A DNA stretch of 64,000 nucleotides from Streptococcus mitis (GTDB lineage Bacteria; Bacillota; Bacilli; Lactobacillales; Streptococcaceae): contig NZ_CP028415.1 in the NCBI RefSeq assembly GCF_000722765.2, forward strand, positions 1,370,501 through 1,434,500. Reading direction: 5' to 3'. The notes under the pieces were generated by a model. The model saw nothing but the letters and a program-made list of their open reading frames with translations. It made no database searches and had not been told where the DNA came from. Both the position numbers and the translations under genes were made by a program. This document shows, one piece after another, positions 8,601 through 15,022 of the stretch; positions within the stretch are counted from its first letter, which is position 1, and each line of letters begins with the position of its first letter.

Positions 8601-9974
8601 GTTTGCTCTATGATAATAGTTGGAGTTACTGTATGGGTCATTGCTAGTCGCGGCACCACCACCACCTTGGTCCACGTTAAAAGTAACTGGTTTCAAACGA
8701 ACAGACAAGTCACCATTTGGATTATTGATAGGCAAACTAAATCTGACTGTTTGTTCCGTATTTGTTGAAGTAGCAGAGGTCATACTGTATCCTGAATGAG
8801 ATACGAAGTTGGCACCCTGACTAATAGGTTTTGATTGTTCTCTCAATCTTGGAGTGGAGATAGTCGCATTTGAAGGATTTCCAAATCCATCCCCTTTATC
8901 CAAGAGAAAGTTGTTATTAACAAATTCACCTGGACCAGAATATTTAATTGTGAAATTCAATCTGTTACCTTGACGTACTGTTGTTACATCGTAATGAATA
9001 GAATTTCCACCACGTGAGTTCCCGTAGCCACGGAAACTATAGCTACGACCACCTTGGCTGATGTCTGAAAAAGCAACTGTATTTCCAGAACCTGATACAA
9101 TTGGGTTTGCTGGATTGCTAGAAGCTCTAAAGCCACTGTGTCCCTTATCCAAGTCTTCCTTACGGATAGCTGGATTTTGACGAGCATCAGAAAGGCTCAA
9201 ACCTGGTTTCAAGATTTCATTAGTTGTTTCTGGAGCTGAAGTCGCTTCTACTTTAGCAGCTGTGCTAGTTGGCAAAACAGCACTGTCAACAGCTGAACGA
9301 TCAGTCGTTGTTGCAGCTGGTTTAGCTTCTTCTTTGGCTTCTGCTGTGTCAGCTTTCTTCACTACAGGAGTTTCTGATACAGTTCCTTTATCAGAGTTAG
9401 AACGAAGTTCTAGCCCAATAATAGCTGATTGAATAGAAGACTCTGCTGCTGATACTTCAGCTTCAGTCGCATCTGCTTTCCCAAGCAAACTTTGACCAGC
9501 TTGAATACTTGCTTGCAAGTTAGCAGCACTTGCTTCTGTATATAACTTACTCTCAAGTTTTTTAGCACGCGAAAGAGCTGTTAACAATTTTGACTTGTCA
9601 ACAGCATCTTGCTGTGTTACTTCTTCTTTTTTATCTTTTACTTCTTCAACTTTTTCTGCTGGCGCTTTAGCTTCATCAGATTTAGCTGGAGTCGTATCTA
9701 CTGGGTTGGCAACAGTTGGAGCTGCATAAGTTGTTTCTTTTTTAGGTGTAGAAACTTCTGCTGGTTTAGTAGCTTCATCTACCTTATCAACAGAGACACT
9801 ATTAGTTGCCTCAGGATGTTGTTCCTCTGCTTGTACTGATTGCGCATTGGCAGCAGTTCCCAAGACTAAGGCTGTCCCAAGCAAGACACTAGCCGCACCA
9901 AAGTGATACTTACGAATAGAGTATCGTTGTTGCATGCTATACCAGTCAAATGATTTCTTATGTGAATGTTTCAT
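2613..9974 (-). CDS. pclA: Collagen-like LPXTG surface protein (PclA type)
   Basis: A 2453-residue wall-anchored protein. Its YSIRK-type signal peptide (QRYSIRKYHFGAAS, residues 16-29) is followed by a Lys/Glu/Ala-rich region with a helical FIVAR-like segment (about 125-190) and a non-repetitive head (about 255-560). Long Gly-X-Y tracts (best at DNA 7485-8190) alternate with beta-type repeats opening DGK(S/T)P and with Asp/Asn-rich loops such as DNNGNGKYDPGVDEL. A CGC pair sits where the last Gly-X-Y tract ends, followed by a Pro-rich wall-spanning segment, LPETG, a membrane helix and RRKED. An AGGAG site precedes the ATG. Gene position and architecture match what I recall of pneumococcal PclA, linked to adherence and invasion. 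The divergent Mga-type regulator is a likely controller. Repeats make its length prone to vary between strains. Confidence 0.85.
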   Translation of the reverse strand: MKHSHKKSFDWYSMQQRYSIRKYHFGAASVLLGTALVLGTAANAQSVQAEEQHPEATNSVSVDKVDEATKPAEVSTPKKETTYAAPTVANPVDTTPAKSDEAKAPAEKVEEVKDKKEEVTQQDAVDKSKLLTALSRAKKLESKLYTEASAANLQASIQAGQSLLGKADATEAEVSAAESSIQSAIIGLELRSNSDKGTVSETPVVKKADTAEAKEEAKPAATTTDRSAVDSAVLPTSTAAKVEATSAPETTNEILKPGLSLSDARQNPAIRKEDLDKGHSGFRASSNPANPIVSGSGNTVAFSDISQGGRSYSFRGYGNSRGGNSIHYDVTTVRQGNRLNFTIKYSGPGEFVNNNFLLDKGDGFGNPSNATISTPRLREQSKPISQGANFVSHSGYSMTSATSTNTEQTVRFSLPINNPNGDLSVRLKPVTFNVDQGGGGAATSNDPYSNSNYYHRANPLLLDANPNGGTNNKTVSEDIDFQTVYLPTSKLPEGQTRLVREGEKGQRQITYKVHRFGSETILGLPISNSVTKEAKPRIMQIGVAKELIDTVKPRVDQNKVGDTNNLTFYLDNDGNGVYTEGVDELVQKIAIKDGAQGAKGEKGDQGERGLTGAKGEKGDRGERGLTGAKGEKGDQGERGLTGAQGAKGEKGDRGERGLTGAQGAKGEKGDQGERGLTGAQGAKGEKGDRGERGLTGAQGAKGEKGDRGERGLTGAQGAKGEKGDQGERGLTGAQGEKGEKGDRGERGLTGAQGEKGEKGDRGERGLTGAQGEKGEKGDRGERGLTGAQGAKGEKGDQGERGLTGAQGAKGEKGDRGERGLTGAQGAKGEKGDQGQAGRDGVTPTVTVRDNKEDGTHTITINDGRGNVTNTVVRDGLDGASPLVATQRNEADKTTTVIFYYDRNGNNELDASDKKLKEVVIADGAKGEKGDQGERGLTGAQGAKGDRGERGETGAAGRDGKTPVITTARGKDGHSTDITFTIPGEEPVVANIKDGRDGRTPTIDLNALAEAAVRINNRRSGRVRRALADDPATAPASQPVDGTRITAYYDNNGNGKYDPGVDELIGTSDILNGTNGRNGTDGASGADGRNGAELLSGTKAPTANDGKDGDTYIDANTGDVYKKENGTWDKIGNIRGPQGLKGEDGVAGPQGPKGDKGDQGLQGERGQDGAQGLPGRDGRDGAAGRDGRDGRDGKDVLNGKVNPEANQGKDGDKYVNTETGDVFVKNNGNWDKEGNIKGPKGDKGDQGLQGRDGQDGAQGLPGRDGRDGAAGRDGRDGRDGKDVLNGKVNPEANQGKDGDKYVNTETGDVFVKNNGNWDKEGNIKGPKGDKGERGEDGKTPEVTVTPGKDGRSTDITFTVPGKDPVTVNVKNGENGLNGKTPKVDLLRVEGQNGNPSHTIVTFYTDENNDGKYTSGTDELLGSEMIKDGAKGADGRDGKSLLTVKDGKETKVYQEDPAHPGQPLNPEKPLAVIKDGVDGVSPTVTAVRKDEEGHKGVEITVDNHDGSQPTTVFVHDGEKGETGATGQDGQTPTVTTQRGQDGQSTLVTITTPGKDPVTFTVKDGKNGRDGRTPHIDLNALVDAVRRGAGLAGNPQPSTSTRSARRARSVGDNPDEVSATSLASSPAPRSARNRRALPDEDRSATESSETVQPTITDATGSQPATTDATGSQPATTDATGSQPATTDATGSQPATTDSQPVDGTRITAYYDNNGNGKYDPGVDELIGTSDILNGTNGRNGTDGASGTNGRNGAELLSGVTAPTANDGKDGDTYIDANTGDVYKKENGSWNKIGNIRGPQGVAGEKGDKGDKGEKGDKGENGTNGADGKSPVVNVTDNGDGTHSITVRNPDGSESTTKVKDGKDGKTANITTTENPDGSHTITVTNPDGTTKETVVKNGKDGKTPKVEVTDNNDGTHTVKVTDGDGNVTNAIIKDGKDGKAATATTTENPDGSHTVTITNPDGTKNEFVVKNGRDGVDGRTPTASVRDNGDGSHTIVITNPEGVTTETTVRDGKSPKVTITDEQNGTHKISVLNGDGTTTETIIKDGKSPVATVTDNHDGTYTIRVENGNGTVSETTVRDGKSPTAKVVDNGDGTHTITVVNSDGTTTTTTVRDGKEPKLEVIDNNNGSHTIKVTGADGKETTTTIFDGKSPKANIVDNGDGTHTLTIVDSDGREYKSIIKDGKDGVSPTVTVKNNNDGTHVVTITNPDGSKTEMVIKDGKDGKSPKVSVEDNGDGSHTITIINSDGTVTKTVVKDGRDGRDGRDGKDGKDGKCGCQDKPVTPSNDQPVPPVVNKPEGPKFAMPEPPIHELPEYTGGVTPLDPPVYDKPEFNGGVPGMPEVTEVPAQPTPNVPTPEVPVPVQPTPNVPTPEVPVQPTPVVPTPEVPVKPVPVVPEQPVVPTPAQPATPVNANPVVPTTVKENHGDKLPETGSQSDYISVLLGSGILLSLYVGRRKED
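3159..3167 (-). other. Cys-Gly-Cys at the end of the collagen-like region
   Basis: The codons TGT GGA TGC encode a CGC motif in the context DGKCGCQDK, between the last Gly-X-Y tract and the proline-rich stalk. I see no other cysteine in the protein. Interchain disulfides at this point would lock a trimer, by analogy with the cystine knots of collagens; that is inference. Confidence 0.6.
4900..5019 (-). repeat. Four perfect 30-bp tandem repeats inside pclA
   Basis: Four identical in-frame copies of 30 bp encode the decapeptide TDATGSQPAT in a Thr/Ser/Pro-type linker. Identity at the DNA level implies recent slippage or recombination. Confidence 0.9.
5988..6509 (-). repeat. 261-bp tandem duplication inside pclA
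   Basis: Two near-identical 87-codon units each carry a Gly-X-Y tract with GRDGRDGAAGRDGRDGRDG followed by a short globular segment (NGKVNPEANQGKDGDKYVN). Boundaries are approximate. Confidence 0.8.
7485..8190 (-). repeat. 45/54-bp tandem repeats encoding the main Gly-X-Y tract
   Basis: About 14 units of 15 or 18 residues of the form GAQGAKGEKGDRGERGLT, varying only between R/Q and A/E at fixed places. Every third residue is Gly without interruption. The unit boundaries are conserved at the DNA level, so copy number can change in frame. Confidence 0.9.
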
Positions 9975-9994
9975 TGTGAACTCCTAGAAAGTAT

Positions 9995-10023
9995 TTTATA
10001 GTTTTAACTCTACAACTATTCAA
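9995..10023 (-). promoter_or_regulatory. Probable promoter of pclA
   Basis: On the minus strand TTGAAT and TATAAA are separated by 17 bases, ending close upstream of the AGGAG ribosome binding site. This implies a very short leader. The 217-base divergent region is AT-rich and would also hold any Mga-type binding site; I cannot identify one. Confidence 0.45.
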
Positions 10024-10159
10024 TATATAAATCAATATTTTCTGAAGAATTAATATATTCTGTTTTTGCACCTAAGAGCCACTTATCTTATTCTAAATTT
10101 TCTGATTACTAACGACAATTTTCTTACTCTAAGTTTTTTGTACTTTTTAGACAAAAACA

Positions 10160-10168
10160 TGATATAAT
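10160..10168 (+). promoter_or_regulatory. Extended -10 promoter of the Mga-family gene
   Basis: TGATATAAT is an extended -10 element. No good -35 is seen at normal spacing. It lies 22 bases before the ATG, which has an AAGGAGG ribosome binding site. Confidence 0.6.
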
Positions 10169-10190
10169 AAATTAAGGAGGAAATACCTAT

Positions 10191-11675
10191 ATGCGTAACC
10201 TTTTATCTACGAAAGATCAGCGACAATTACGTTTAATGGAAACCTTGATTCAAAATCGTAATTGGATGAAATTGCATGAACTTGCCGAAAAGTTAGGATG
10301 TACAGAACGAATTCTAAAAAGTGATTTAAATGAATTACGTGCTGCTTTTCCAACTATTGACATCCAATCTTCTGTTAACGGAATTATGATAGATTTAGAA
10401 GTTAATACTAGCGTTGAAGATATTTATCAATATTTTCTTGCTCATTCTCAATCTTTTCAATTACTAGAGTATCTGTTTTTTAATGAGGGCCTACCTATTT
10501 ATCGAACAATAGAAAATCTTCACTCTAGTAATGCCAACCTCTATCGATTGGGCAGAAATATTACAAAAACTCTGTCAACTCAATTCCAAATTGAACTATC
10601 ATTTACTCCATCCGAAATACGTGGCAATGAAATCGATATTCGCTATTTTTTTGCCCAATATTTTTCTGAGCGCTATTATTTCCTAGACTGGCCTTTTCCT
10701 GACCTTCCTGAAGAGGATTTAACAGAGTTCACTGACTTCTTCTATAAGATCACGAATTATCCAATGCGATTTTCAATCTATAGAATGTACAAATTGATGA
10801 TAGCCATCAGTATTTACCGCATTAAAAACGGTCATTTCATCGACTTACCAAATCATTTCTACGATGAATACTACCCTCTTTTGATGAGTATTCCAAACTT
10901 TGAGGAGATACTTGTCCATTTTTCTGAAAAACTGGGACTGGAAATCACCCCAGATATCATTGCCCAAATTTTTATATCCTTTATTCAAAACAATCTTTTC
11001 TTAGATCCTCAAGAATTCTTCAACTCTTTAGAAGATAACAGTGAAGCAAGATACTCTTACCAATTACTTAGTCAAATATTAGAACGCCTAGCAAAACAAT
11101 ATAAGATTACTTTTACTAACCACGATGAGCTTATTTGGCATTTACACAACACTGCTTTCTTTGAAAGACAGGAAATCTTTTCTACCCCAATCTTATTTGA
11201 ACAAAAAGCATTGACGATTAAAAAATTTGAAGTTTACTTCCCAGACTTTATGGGGAGTGCGCATCAAGAACTGGCTCAATACCGTCAAGCAATTGGACAG
11301 CATGACCATCCTGAACAGTTGGAACACTTGATGTACACCATCTTAACCCATGCTGAAAACCTCTCTACTCAGTTGTTAGAAAATCGACCACCTATCAAGG
11401 TTTTGATTATCAGTAACTTTGACCACGCCCTATCACTTACTTTAAAGGATATGCTTACATACTATTGTAACAATCGATTCACCTTTGATATTTGGGATGA
11501 ATTGGAAACAAGCCCTGAGATTTTAAATCAGACAGACTACGATATCATTGTGTCTAATTTCTATATTCCAGGAATTACCAAGAAGTTTATTTGCCGAAAC
11601 CATCTGTCAATAATGGATTTGGTTAATCATCTTAATACTTTATCAAATGAGATTCATATATCCAATACTTTATAA
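10191..11675 (+). CDS. Mga-family (RofA/RlrA-like) transcriptional regulator
   Basis: A 494-residue protein with the layout of the Mga family. An N-terminal helix-turn-helix pair covers residues about 10-70 (HELAEKLGCTERILKSDLNE is the recognition-type segment). The central all-helical region (about 80-390) resembles PRD domains. The C-terminal end (from KVLIISNFDHALSL, about 403) resembles a PTS EIIB domain. Family members regulate adhesins and virulence genes, often the gene next door, and some respond to sugar status through PRD phosphorylation. It is transcribed divergently from the collagen-like gene, so control of pclA is the natural hypothesis. The start has a strong AAGGAGG site. It ends in a terminator shared with yaaA. 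Confidence 0.85.
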   Translation: MRNLLSTKDQRQLRLMETLIQNRNWMKLHELAEKLGCTERILKSDLNELRAAFPTIDIQSSVNGIMIDLEVNTSVEDIYQYFLAHSQSFQLLEYLFFNEGLPIYRTIENLHSSNANLYRLGRNITKTLSTQFQIELSFTPSEIRGNEIDIRYFFAQYFSERYYFLDWPFPDLPEEDLTEFTDFFYKITNYPMRFSIYRMYKLMIAISIYRIKNGHFIDLPNHFYDEYYPLLMSIPNFEEILVHFSEKLGLEITPDIIAQIFISFIQNNLFLDPQEFFNSLEDNSEARYSYQLLSQILERLAKQYKITFTNHDELIWHLHNTAFFERQEIFSTPILFEQKALTIKKFEVYFPDFMGSAHQELAQYRQAIGQHDHPEQLEHLMYTILTHAENLSTQLLENRPPIKVLIISNFDHALSLTLKDMLTYYCNNRFTFDIWDELETSPEILNQTDYDIIVSNFYIPGITKKFICRNHLSIMDLVNHLNTLSNEIHISNTL

Positions 11676-11682
11676 GATAGAA

Positions 11683-11710
11683 AAAAGTCAGCATAATTCT
11701 GCTGACTTTT
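11683..11710. terminator. Bidirectional terminator, mga-like / yaaA
   Basis: The perfect stem AAAAGTCAGC/GCTGACTTTT has T-rich flanks on both strands and separates two convergent genes. Confidence 0.85.
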
Positions 11711-11725
11711 TCTTTTATCTATTTT

Positions 11726-12454
11726 CTATACTTCCTTTACAAAAACCAATTCCTGTGGCTGTGACAGGTCTTCTCGGTAGTTAAATCCTGCAAAGCTTAA
11801 GCGACGAGCTTCTTCCACCGTCTGTACTTGATTTTCTATAAGGGCTGTCAGGAAGGCACCACGCGCTTTCTTGGAGATAGTTGAGTGAATTTTCAGCTGA
11901 CCACCTTTGTCCTCCATGAATTTGAAGGTCACCATCTTTTCTCTGATTTCCTTAGAAAATACAGTCTCAAATTCTGATGACAAGAGGGAGAAAATTAGGT
12001 CTTCACCATTCATAGTCTCATCATAGGCTGTCTTCCAATGGATCTTCAAAGTCTTACCAGCGACTTTTAACTTCATCAAAAAGTCCAAACGGTGAGGGGA
12101 CATAGGCGACAAGGCTGGAACGACTCCGTACAAAGCCGAAGTAATAAAGACATGATTTTCAAGATAGGCTTGTTCTGCCTCGTCCAGTTTGTCTCGCTTG
12201 ATATTACGGTACATCAGCCCATCAAAAAGTTTCAAGGCTGGGTAGTGTTGAGCAGTTTGTTTTTTTAAAGTTTGGATATTTTGAAATTCTGCCGCAGCTT
12301 TCTCGGCTGAAACTTTGTAAAAACTCTCCAATTGACTAATAGAATAGAGGGCCAAGACATCAAGCACAGCCTGACTTTCTGGTCTTAAAGGATTTGCCTC
12401 GATACTTGGCAAATCTGTGTTCATTTCTTTTGCTGTAGGGATTAAAATTTTCAT
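11726..12454 (-). CDS. yaaA: Peroxide stress protein YaaA (UPF0246 family)
   Basis: A 242-residue protein of the YaaA/UPF0246 family, close to the usual family length. The N-terminus MKILIPTAKEM and the segment FDGLMYRNIKRD (about residues 75-90) are typical. In E. coli YaaA lowers free iron during hydrogen peroxide stress and binds DNA. In a peroxide-producing streptococcus a similar protective role is plausible but is inference. No ribosome binding site precedes the ATG, and a good promoter places the expected transcription start on or beside the A of the start codon, so the mRNA may be leaderless. A downstream in-frame start (MNTDLPS) would shorten the conserved N-terminus and is less likely. 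Confidence 0.85.
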   Translation of the reverse strand: MKILIPTAKEMNTDLPSIEANPLRPESQAVLDVLALYSISQLESFYKVSAEKAAAEFQNIQTLKKQTAQHYPALKLFDGLMYRNIKRDKLDEAEQAYLENHVFITSALYGVVPALSPMSPHRLDFLMKLKVAGKTLKIHWKTAYDETMNGEDLIFSLLSSEFETVFSKEIREKMVTFKFMEDKGGQLKIHSTISKKARGAFLTALIENQVQTVEEARRLSFAGFNYREDLSQPQELVFVKEV

Positions 12455-12460
12455 ATTAAT

Positions 12461-12489
12461 AGTGTAGCATATTTTTTTGCCACTACCAA
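12461..12489 (-). promoter_or_regulatory. Promoter of yaaA implying a leaderless mRNA
   Basis: On the minus strand TTGGTA, 17 bases, then TACACT preceded by TGC (extended -10). Only six bases separate the -10 from the ATG, so transcription would begin at the start codon itself. Confidence 0.5.
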
Positions 12490-12504
12490 GAAATTCATCT
12501 AAAA

Positions 12505-12525
12505 AACCTCGGTTTGACCGAGGTT
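12505..12525 (-). terminator. Terminator of the 54-residue membrane protein gene
   Basis: A nine-base stem AACCTCGGT/ACCGAGGTT with a TTG-type loop is followed on the minus strand by six T. Confidence 0.85.
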
Positions 12526-12532
12526 TCTCTGT

Positions 12533-12697
12533 TTATTTGGGCCATCCTAACCAGACAGCCACGAGAACAAGGGCCAGGCCAGCTAAACTTGTTAAGATAG
12601 ATAAGAATTTATCTTTTTTCTCCTTGAACTGAGAAAAACCTATCTTCAAAGCGAGCAGTCCGAGTAGCATTGAAGCAACCATCACATAAAAACCCAT
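12533..12697 (-). CDS. Small two-helix membrane protein, 54 residues
   Basis: A short gene encoding 54 residues: a first hydrophobic helix (residues 3-20, MLLGLLALKIG), a basic loop (QFKEKKDKF, residues 24-32) and a second helix (33-51) ending WLGWPK. The start at 12697 has a perfect GGAGG seven bases upstream, and the gene ends in a strong terminator, so it is very likely translated. An in-frame ATG five codons upstream overlaps the ribosome binding site and is less likely. The basic middle loop suggests both ends face outside. I do not recognise a named family and assign no function. It lies between yaaA and a BOX element. Confidence 0.75.
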   Translation of the reverse strand: MGFYVMVASMLLGLLALKIGFSQFKEKKDKFLSILTSLAGLALVLVAVWLGWPK

Positions 12698-12764
12698 TTG
12701 TTTGTCCTCCATTAGTCTTAATTTACCTTATTATAACATATACTTCTTAAATAAAGCTTTTTTA

Positions 12765-12875
12765 TACTCAATGAAAATCAAAGAGCAAACTAGGAAACTA
12801 GCCGCAGGCTGCTCAAAACACTGTTTTGAGGTTGCAGATAGAGCTGATGTAGTTTGAAGAGATTTTCGAAGAGTA
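12765..12875 (-). repeat. BOX element (partial boxA and boxB, complete boxC)
   Basis: About 111 bp with the characteristic BOX ends TACTCAATGAAAATCAAAG and TTTTCGAAGAGTA, here in reverse orientation. The middle includes the CAAAACACTGTTTTGAG palindrome of boxB. The CG-rich core of boxA used for BOX-PCR is missing, so the copy is incomplete. It abuts the stop codon of the next gene and may form that gene's 3' end. Confidence 0.8.
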
Positions 12876-14471
12876 TTACTGCACTTTAAAGGTCTTGAGA
12901 TAGTTGTCTTTTCCTACTTGACCTTCGAAGGTTTTACCATTTTCGAGGTAAGGGAGGTCATCTGATACTGAGGCCTTAACCTTGTAAATCTTGCCATCAA
13001 CTTTAAAGAAGTAGACGGTGTCGCCCTTGATAACAGCTGATTTGAGGTCTTCCACCACACCCTTGATACTTTCTGTCGTTTCATTATCAATTTCAAGGTC
13101 GTTTTTATTAGCGTACTTGCTGAGTAGCTCTTCCACTGTCGTAGCTACGATAACGTTTTGGTACTCGACTGCATCTACCAAAGCGTACTCTTTGACCAAG
13201 CCAGCATTGTCCTTCAAGCCCATGATGTAGAGAGGTTTGTCATTGAGGTTGATGAGGATTGGGAAGGTTGCCTTGTAGGATTTCTCCTGAACAGCACCTT
13301 CGGCTGATTCACGGGCTGATTCTTCGGTCGCAGAAGCCAAACTATACTTAGTGATTTCTCCTGTTCGCATATTTTCAAGGATAAAACCAAGATTACTTTC
13401 ATCTGCATTGGCCGATGTCACTCCTGTGTATAGGTAGATGTCATTGCCGATAGACAAATAATTATATCCCTTGGTAGTCTGGGTCACGTTTTTCTTGGAA
13501 ATCATAGCATTCCAGAAACCGTCCTTGTACTTGCCGTTATAGTTGATTTGCTCGATGGTTTCCTCAGCTGGATAAACCCTGTCCACCCATTCTGGAACAT
13601 CTGCCAAGCTGTATTCCTTGGTTTCTCCATTTGTGGCATCCAAGATAATGACTGAAACAGGACGAGGAACCGCAAGCCCAAATTGCTTTTGGTAAACTGT
13701 AGCCACATAGAAAGGATTGCCCTCATCGTCCACCTCAAAAGATGGAGTCTTGAAGATTTTAGTTGGGTACTTCAAGCGTAGGTGACGTTTGACGTCACGG
13801 TTAAAATACTCCGAGTCCGAATACTTGATTGGTGTCTTCAAGTCCACCAAGTTCGCATTTCCAGTTACCATGTCTACCTTGATATACTCGCCGATTCCCT
13901 TGGCCTGATTATTAAACCACTTGATAGGATCTGCGTATTCTAGTGGCGTAACTCGATAAGGTTTCCCATCAATCGTCAATTGGGTATAGGTGTCTGCCGC
14001 TACGTACTGCGACACCTTATCCGTTAGGGAACCCAAGTAGCGATCACCAATTTTTTCAGCAGTACTTCTATCTAGAATAGGAACCTTACTGGTGTCACTC
14101 TTAGGAAATTCAGTAAAGTCTTTTTCCGTAACCGTGACTACATTGGCATAATTTTTAGCCTGAAAAATGCTGGAAGTCAGCAAGGAAACCAAGGCTGCTA
14201 AGAGAAGAATTCCTCCAATAGAAGCTAAAAGGATTTTCCCTAACCGATTGATTTTGAAACCCTCCAGATTTAAGGCAGCTTCTGCCTTGCCGTGGCGCAC
14301 ATGAACCGTTTTAACCAGATTGATTCCCTTGCCAAAGCCAAATAAGACTGCTACAACCAGCAAATGTCCACAGAGGAAAAAGAGAAATTCCCAGCTGGTC
14401 AGGTTAAGAGGCGGTAAAAAGATATACCAGGTCGTTGCGATAAAAATAAGTTCAAAGACTATTCGTTTCAT
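12876..14471 (-). CDS. Membrane protein with large external domain, unknown function
   Basis: A 531-residue protein. Two hydrophobic segments at residues about 5-55, a cytoplasmic-type basic loop (VKTVHVRHGKAE, about 54-65) and a third helix (about 80-103) precede a large soluble part of about 430 residues, which would lie outside the membrane. The soluble part contains repeated beta-strand patterns (IDGKPYRVTPLEYADPIKWF; FEVDDEGNPFYVATVYQK; YLSIGNDIYLYTGVTS) that look like tandem PepSY-type units, but this is only a visual impression. The ATG has an AGGAGG site and lies 11 bases after the deformylase-like gene, so the two are probably co-transcribed. A BOX element starts directly at its stop codon. 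I do not recognise a named homologue. Confidence 0.75.
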   Translation of the reverse strand: MKRIVFELIFIATTWYIFLPPLNLTSWEFLFFLCGHLLVVAVLFGFGKGINLVKTVHVRHGKAEAALNLEGFKINRLGKILLASIGGILLLAALVSLLTSSIFQAKNYANVVTVTEKDFTEFPKSDTSKVPILDRSTAEKIGDRYLGSLTDKVSQYVAADTYTQLTIDGKPYRVTPLEYADPIKWFNNQAKGIGEYIKVDMVTGNANLVDLKTPIKYSDSEYFNRDVKRHLRLKYPTKIFKTPSFEVDDEGNPFYVATVYQKQFGLAVPRPVSVIILDATNGETKEYSLADVPEWVDRVYPAEETIEQINYNGKYKDGFWNAMISKKNVTQTTKGYNYLSIGNDIYLYTGVTSANADESNLGFILENMRTGEITKYSLASATEESARESAEGAVQEKSYKATFPILINLNDKPLYIMGLKDNAGLVKEYALVDAVEYQNVIVATTVEELLSKYANKNDLEIDNETTESIKGVVEDLKSAVIKGDTVYFFKVDGKIYKVKASVSDDLPYLENGKTFEGQVGKDNYLKTFKVQ

Positions 14472-14482
14472 TTGCTTTCCTC

Positions 14483-14893
14483 CTAAATGATTCGTCCTTC
14501 CAAGTGATCCAGTTCATGCTGGCAAATCTGAGCTGGGAAGCCTGTCAAGGTAATGGTCTGTTCCTGCCACTTGCTGTCACGATAGGCAACCCTTATAGTT
14601 TCATAACGCCTAGTAGGTCTCACACCTACCAAGGACAAACAACCTTCCTCTGTCTCATAAGATCCTTCAGAGGACAGGAGCACTGGGTTAAACATGACCA
14701 TAGGAACCAAGCCCAGATTAAAAATAATCACGCGCTTCTGCACCCCAATCATATTGGCAGCCAGACCGACACAAGTCTCACGATTTGCTAAAAGCGTATC
14801 CTGCAAATCTTTGGCAAGATAAAGGTCTTCCTGACTTGCCGGCTGAGATACCTGAGATAAAAACAAAATATCCTTCACAATTTTCTTTTCCAC
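14483..14893 (-). CDS. Polypeptide deformylase-like protein, altered motif 1
   Basis: A 136-residue protein, short for a Gram-positive deformylase (usually near 200). Motif 2 (EEGCLS, residues about 79-84) and motif 3 (HELDH, about 126-130) keep the metal-binding Cys and two His and the catalytic Glu. Motif 1, normally G-x-G-x-A-A-x-Q, reads VGLAANMIG, with Met in place of the conserved Gln that helps stabilise the reaction intermediate. Together with the short length this suggests weak activity or a changed substrate. The start is GTG, after an AAGAGGAG/AAGGAA purine-rich stretch. It heads a likely two-gene operon with the 531-residue membrane protein. An essential canonical deformylase would be encoded elsewhere in the genome. 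Confidence 0.75.
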   Translation of the reverse strand: MEKKIVKDILFLSQVSQPASQEDLYLAKDLQDTLLANRETCVGLAANMIGVQKRVIIFNLGLVPMVMFNPVLLSSEGSYETEEGCLSLVGVRPTRRYETIRVAYRDSKWQEQTITLTGFPAQICQHELDHLEGRII

Positions 14894-14922
14894 TTCCTTA
14901 CACTCCTCTTGTTTTTTACTAT

Positions 14923-14959
14923 ATTATAGCAATTATAGCACAAAAGCCGATAACTGCAA
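14923..14959 (-). promoter_or_regulatory. Promoter of the deformylase-like gene, tandem -10 boxes
   Basis: On the minus strand TTGCAG, 16 bases, then TATAAT, followed three bases later by a second TATAAT. The first pairing has the better spacing. Confidence 0.65.
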
Positions 14960-14980
14960 GCCCTTTCCCTTAACTGTAGC

Positions 14981-15007
14981 AAAAAGCCATCCGAAGATGA
15001 CTTTTTT
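14981..15007 (-). terminator. Terminator with UUCG tetraloop after the MucBP-like wall protein
   Basis: On the minus strand AAAAGTCATC-TTCG-GATGGCTTTTT forms a stem closed by C-UUCG-G, an extra-stable tetraloop, followed by T. It is a near-exact copy of 17302-17330. Confidence 0.85.
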
Positions 15008-15022
15008 GCTATTTGTAAATTC

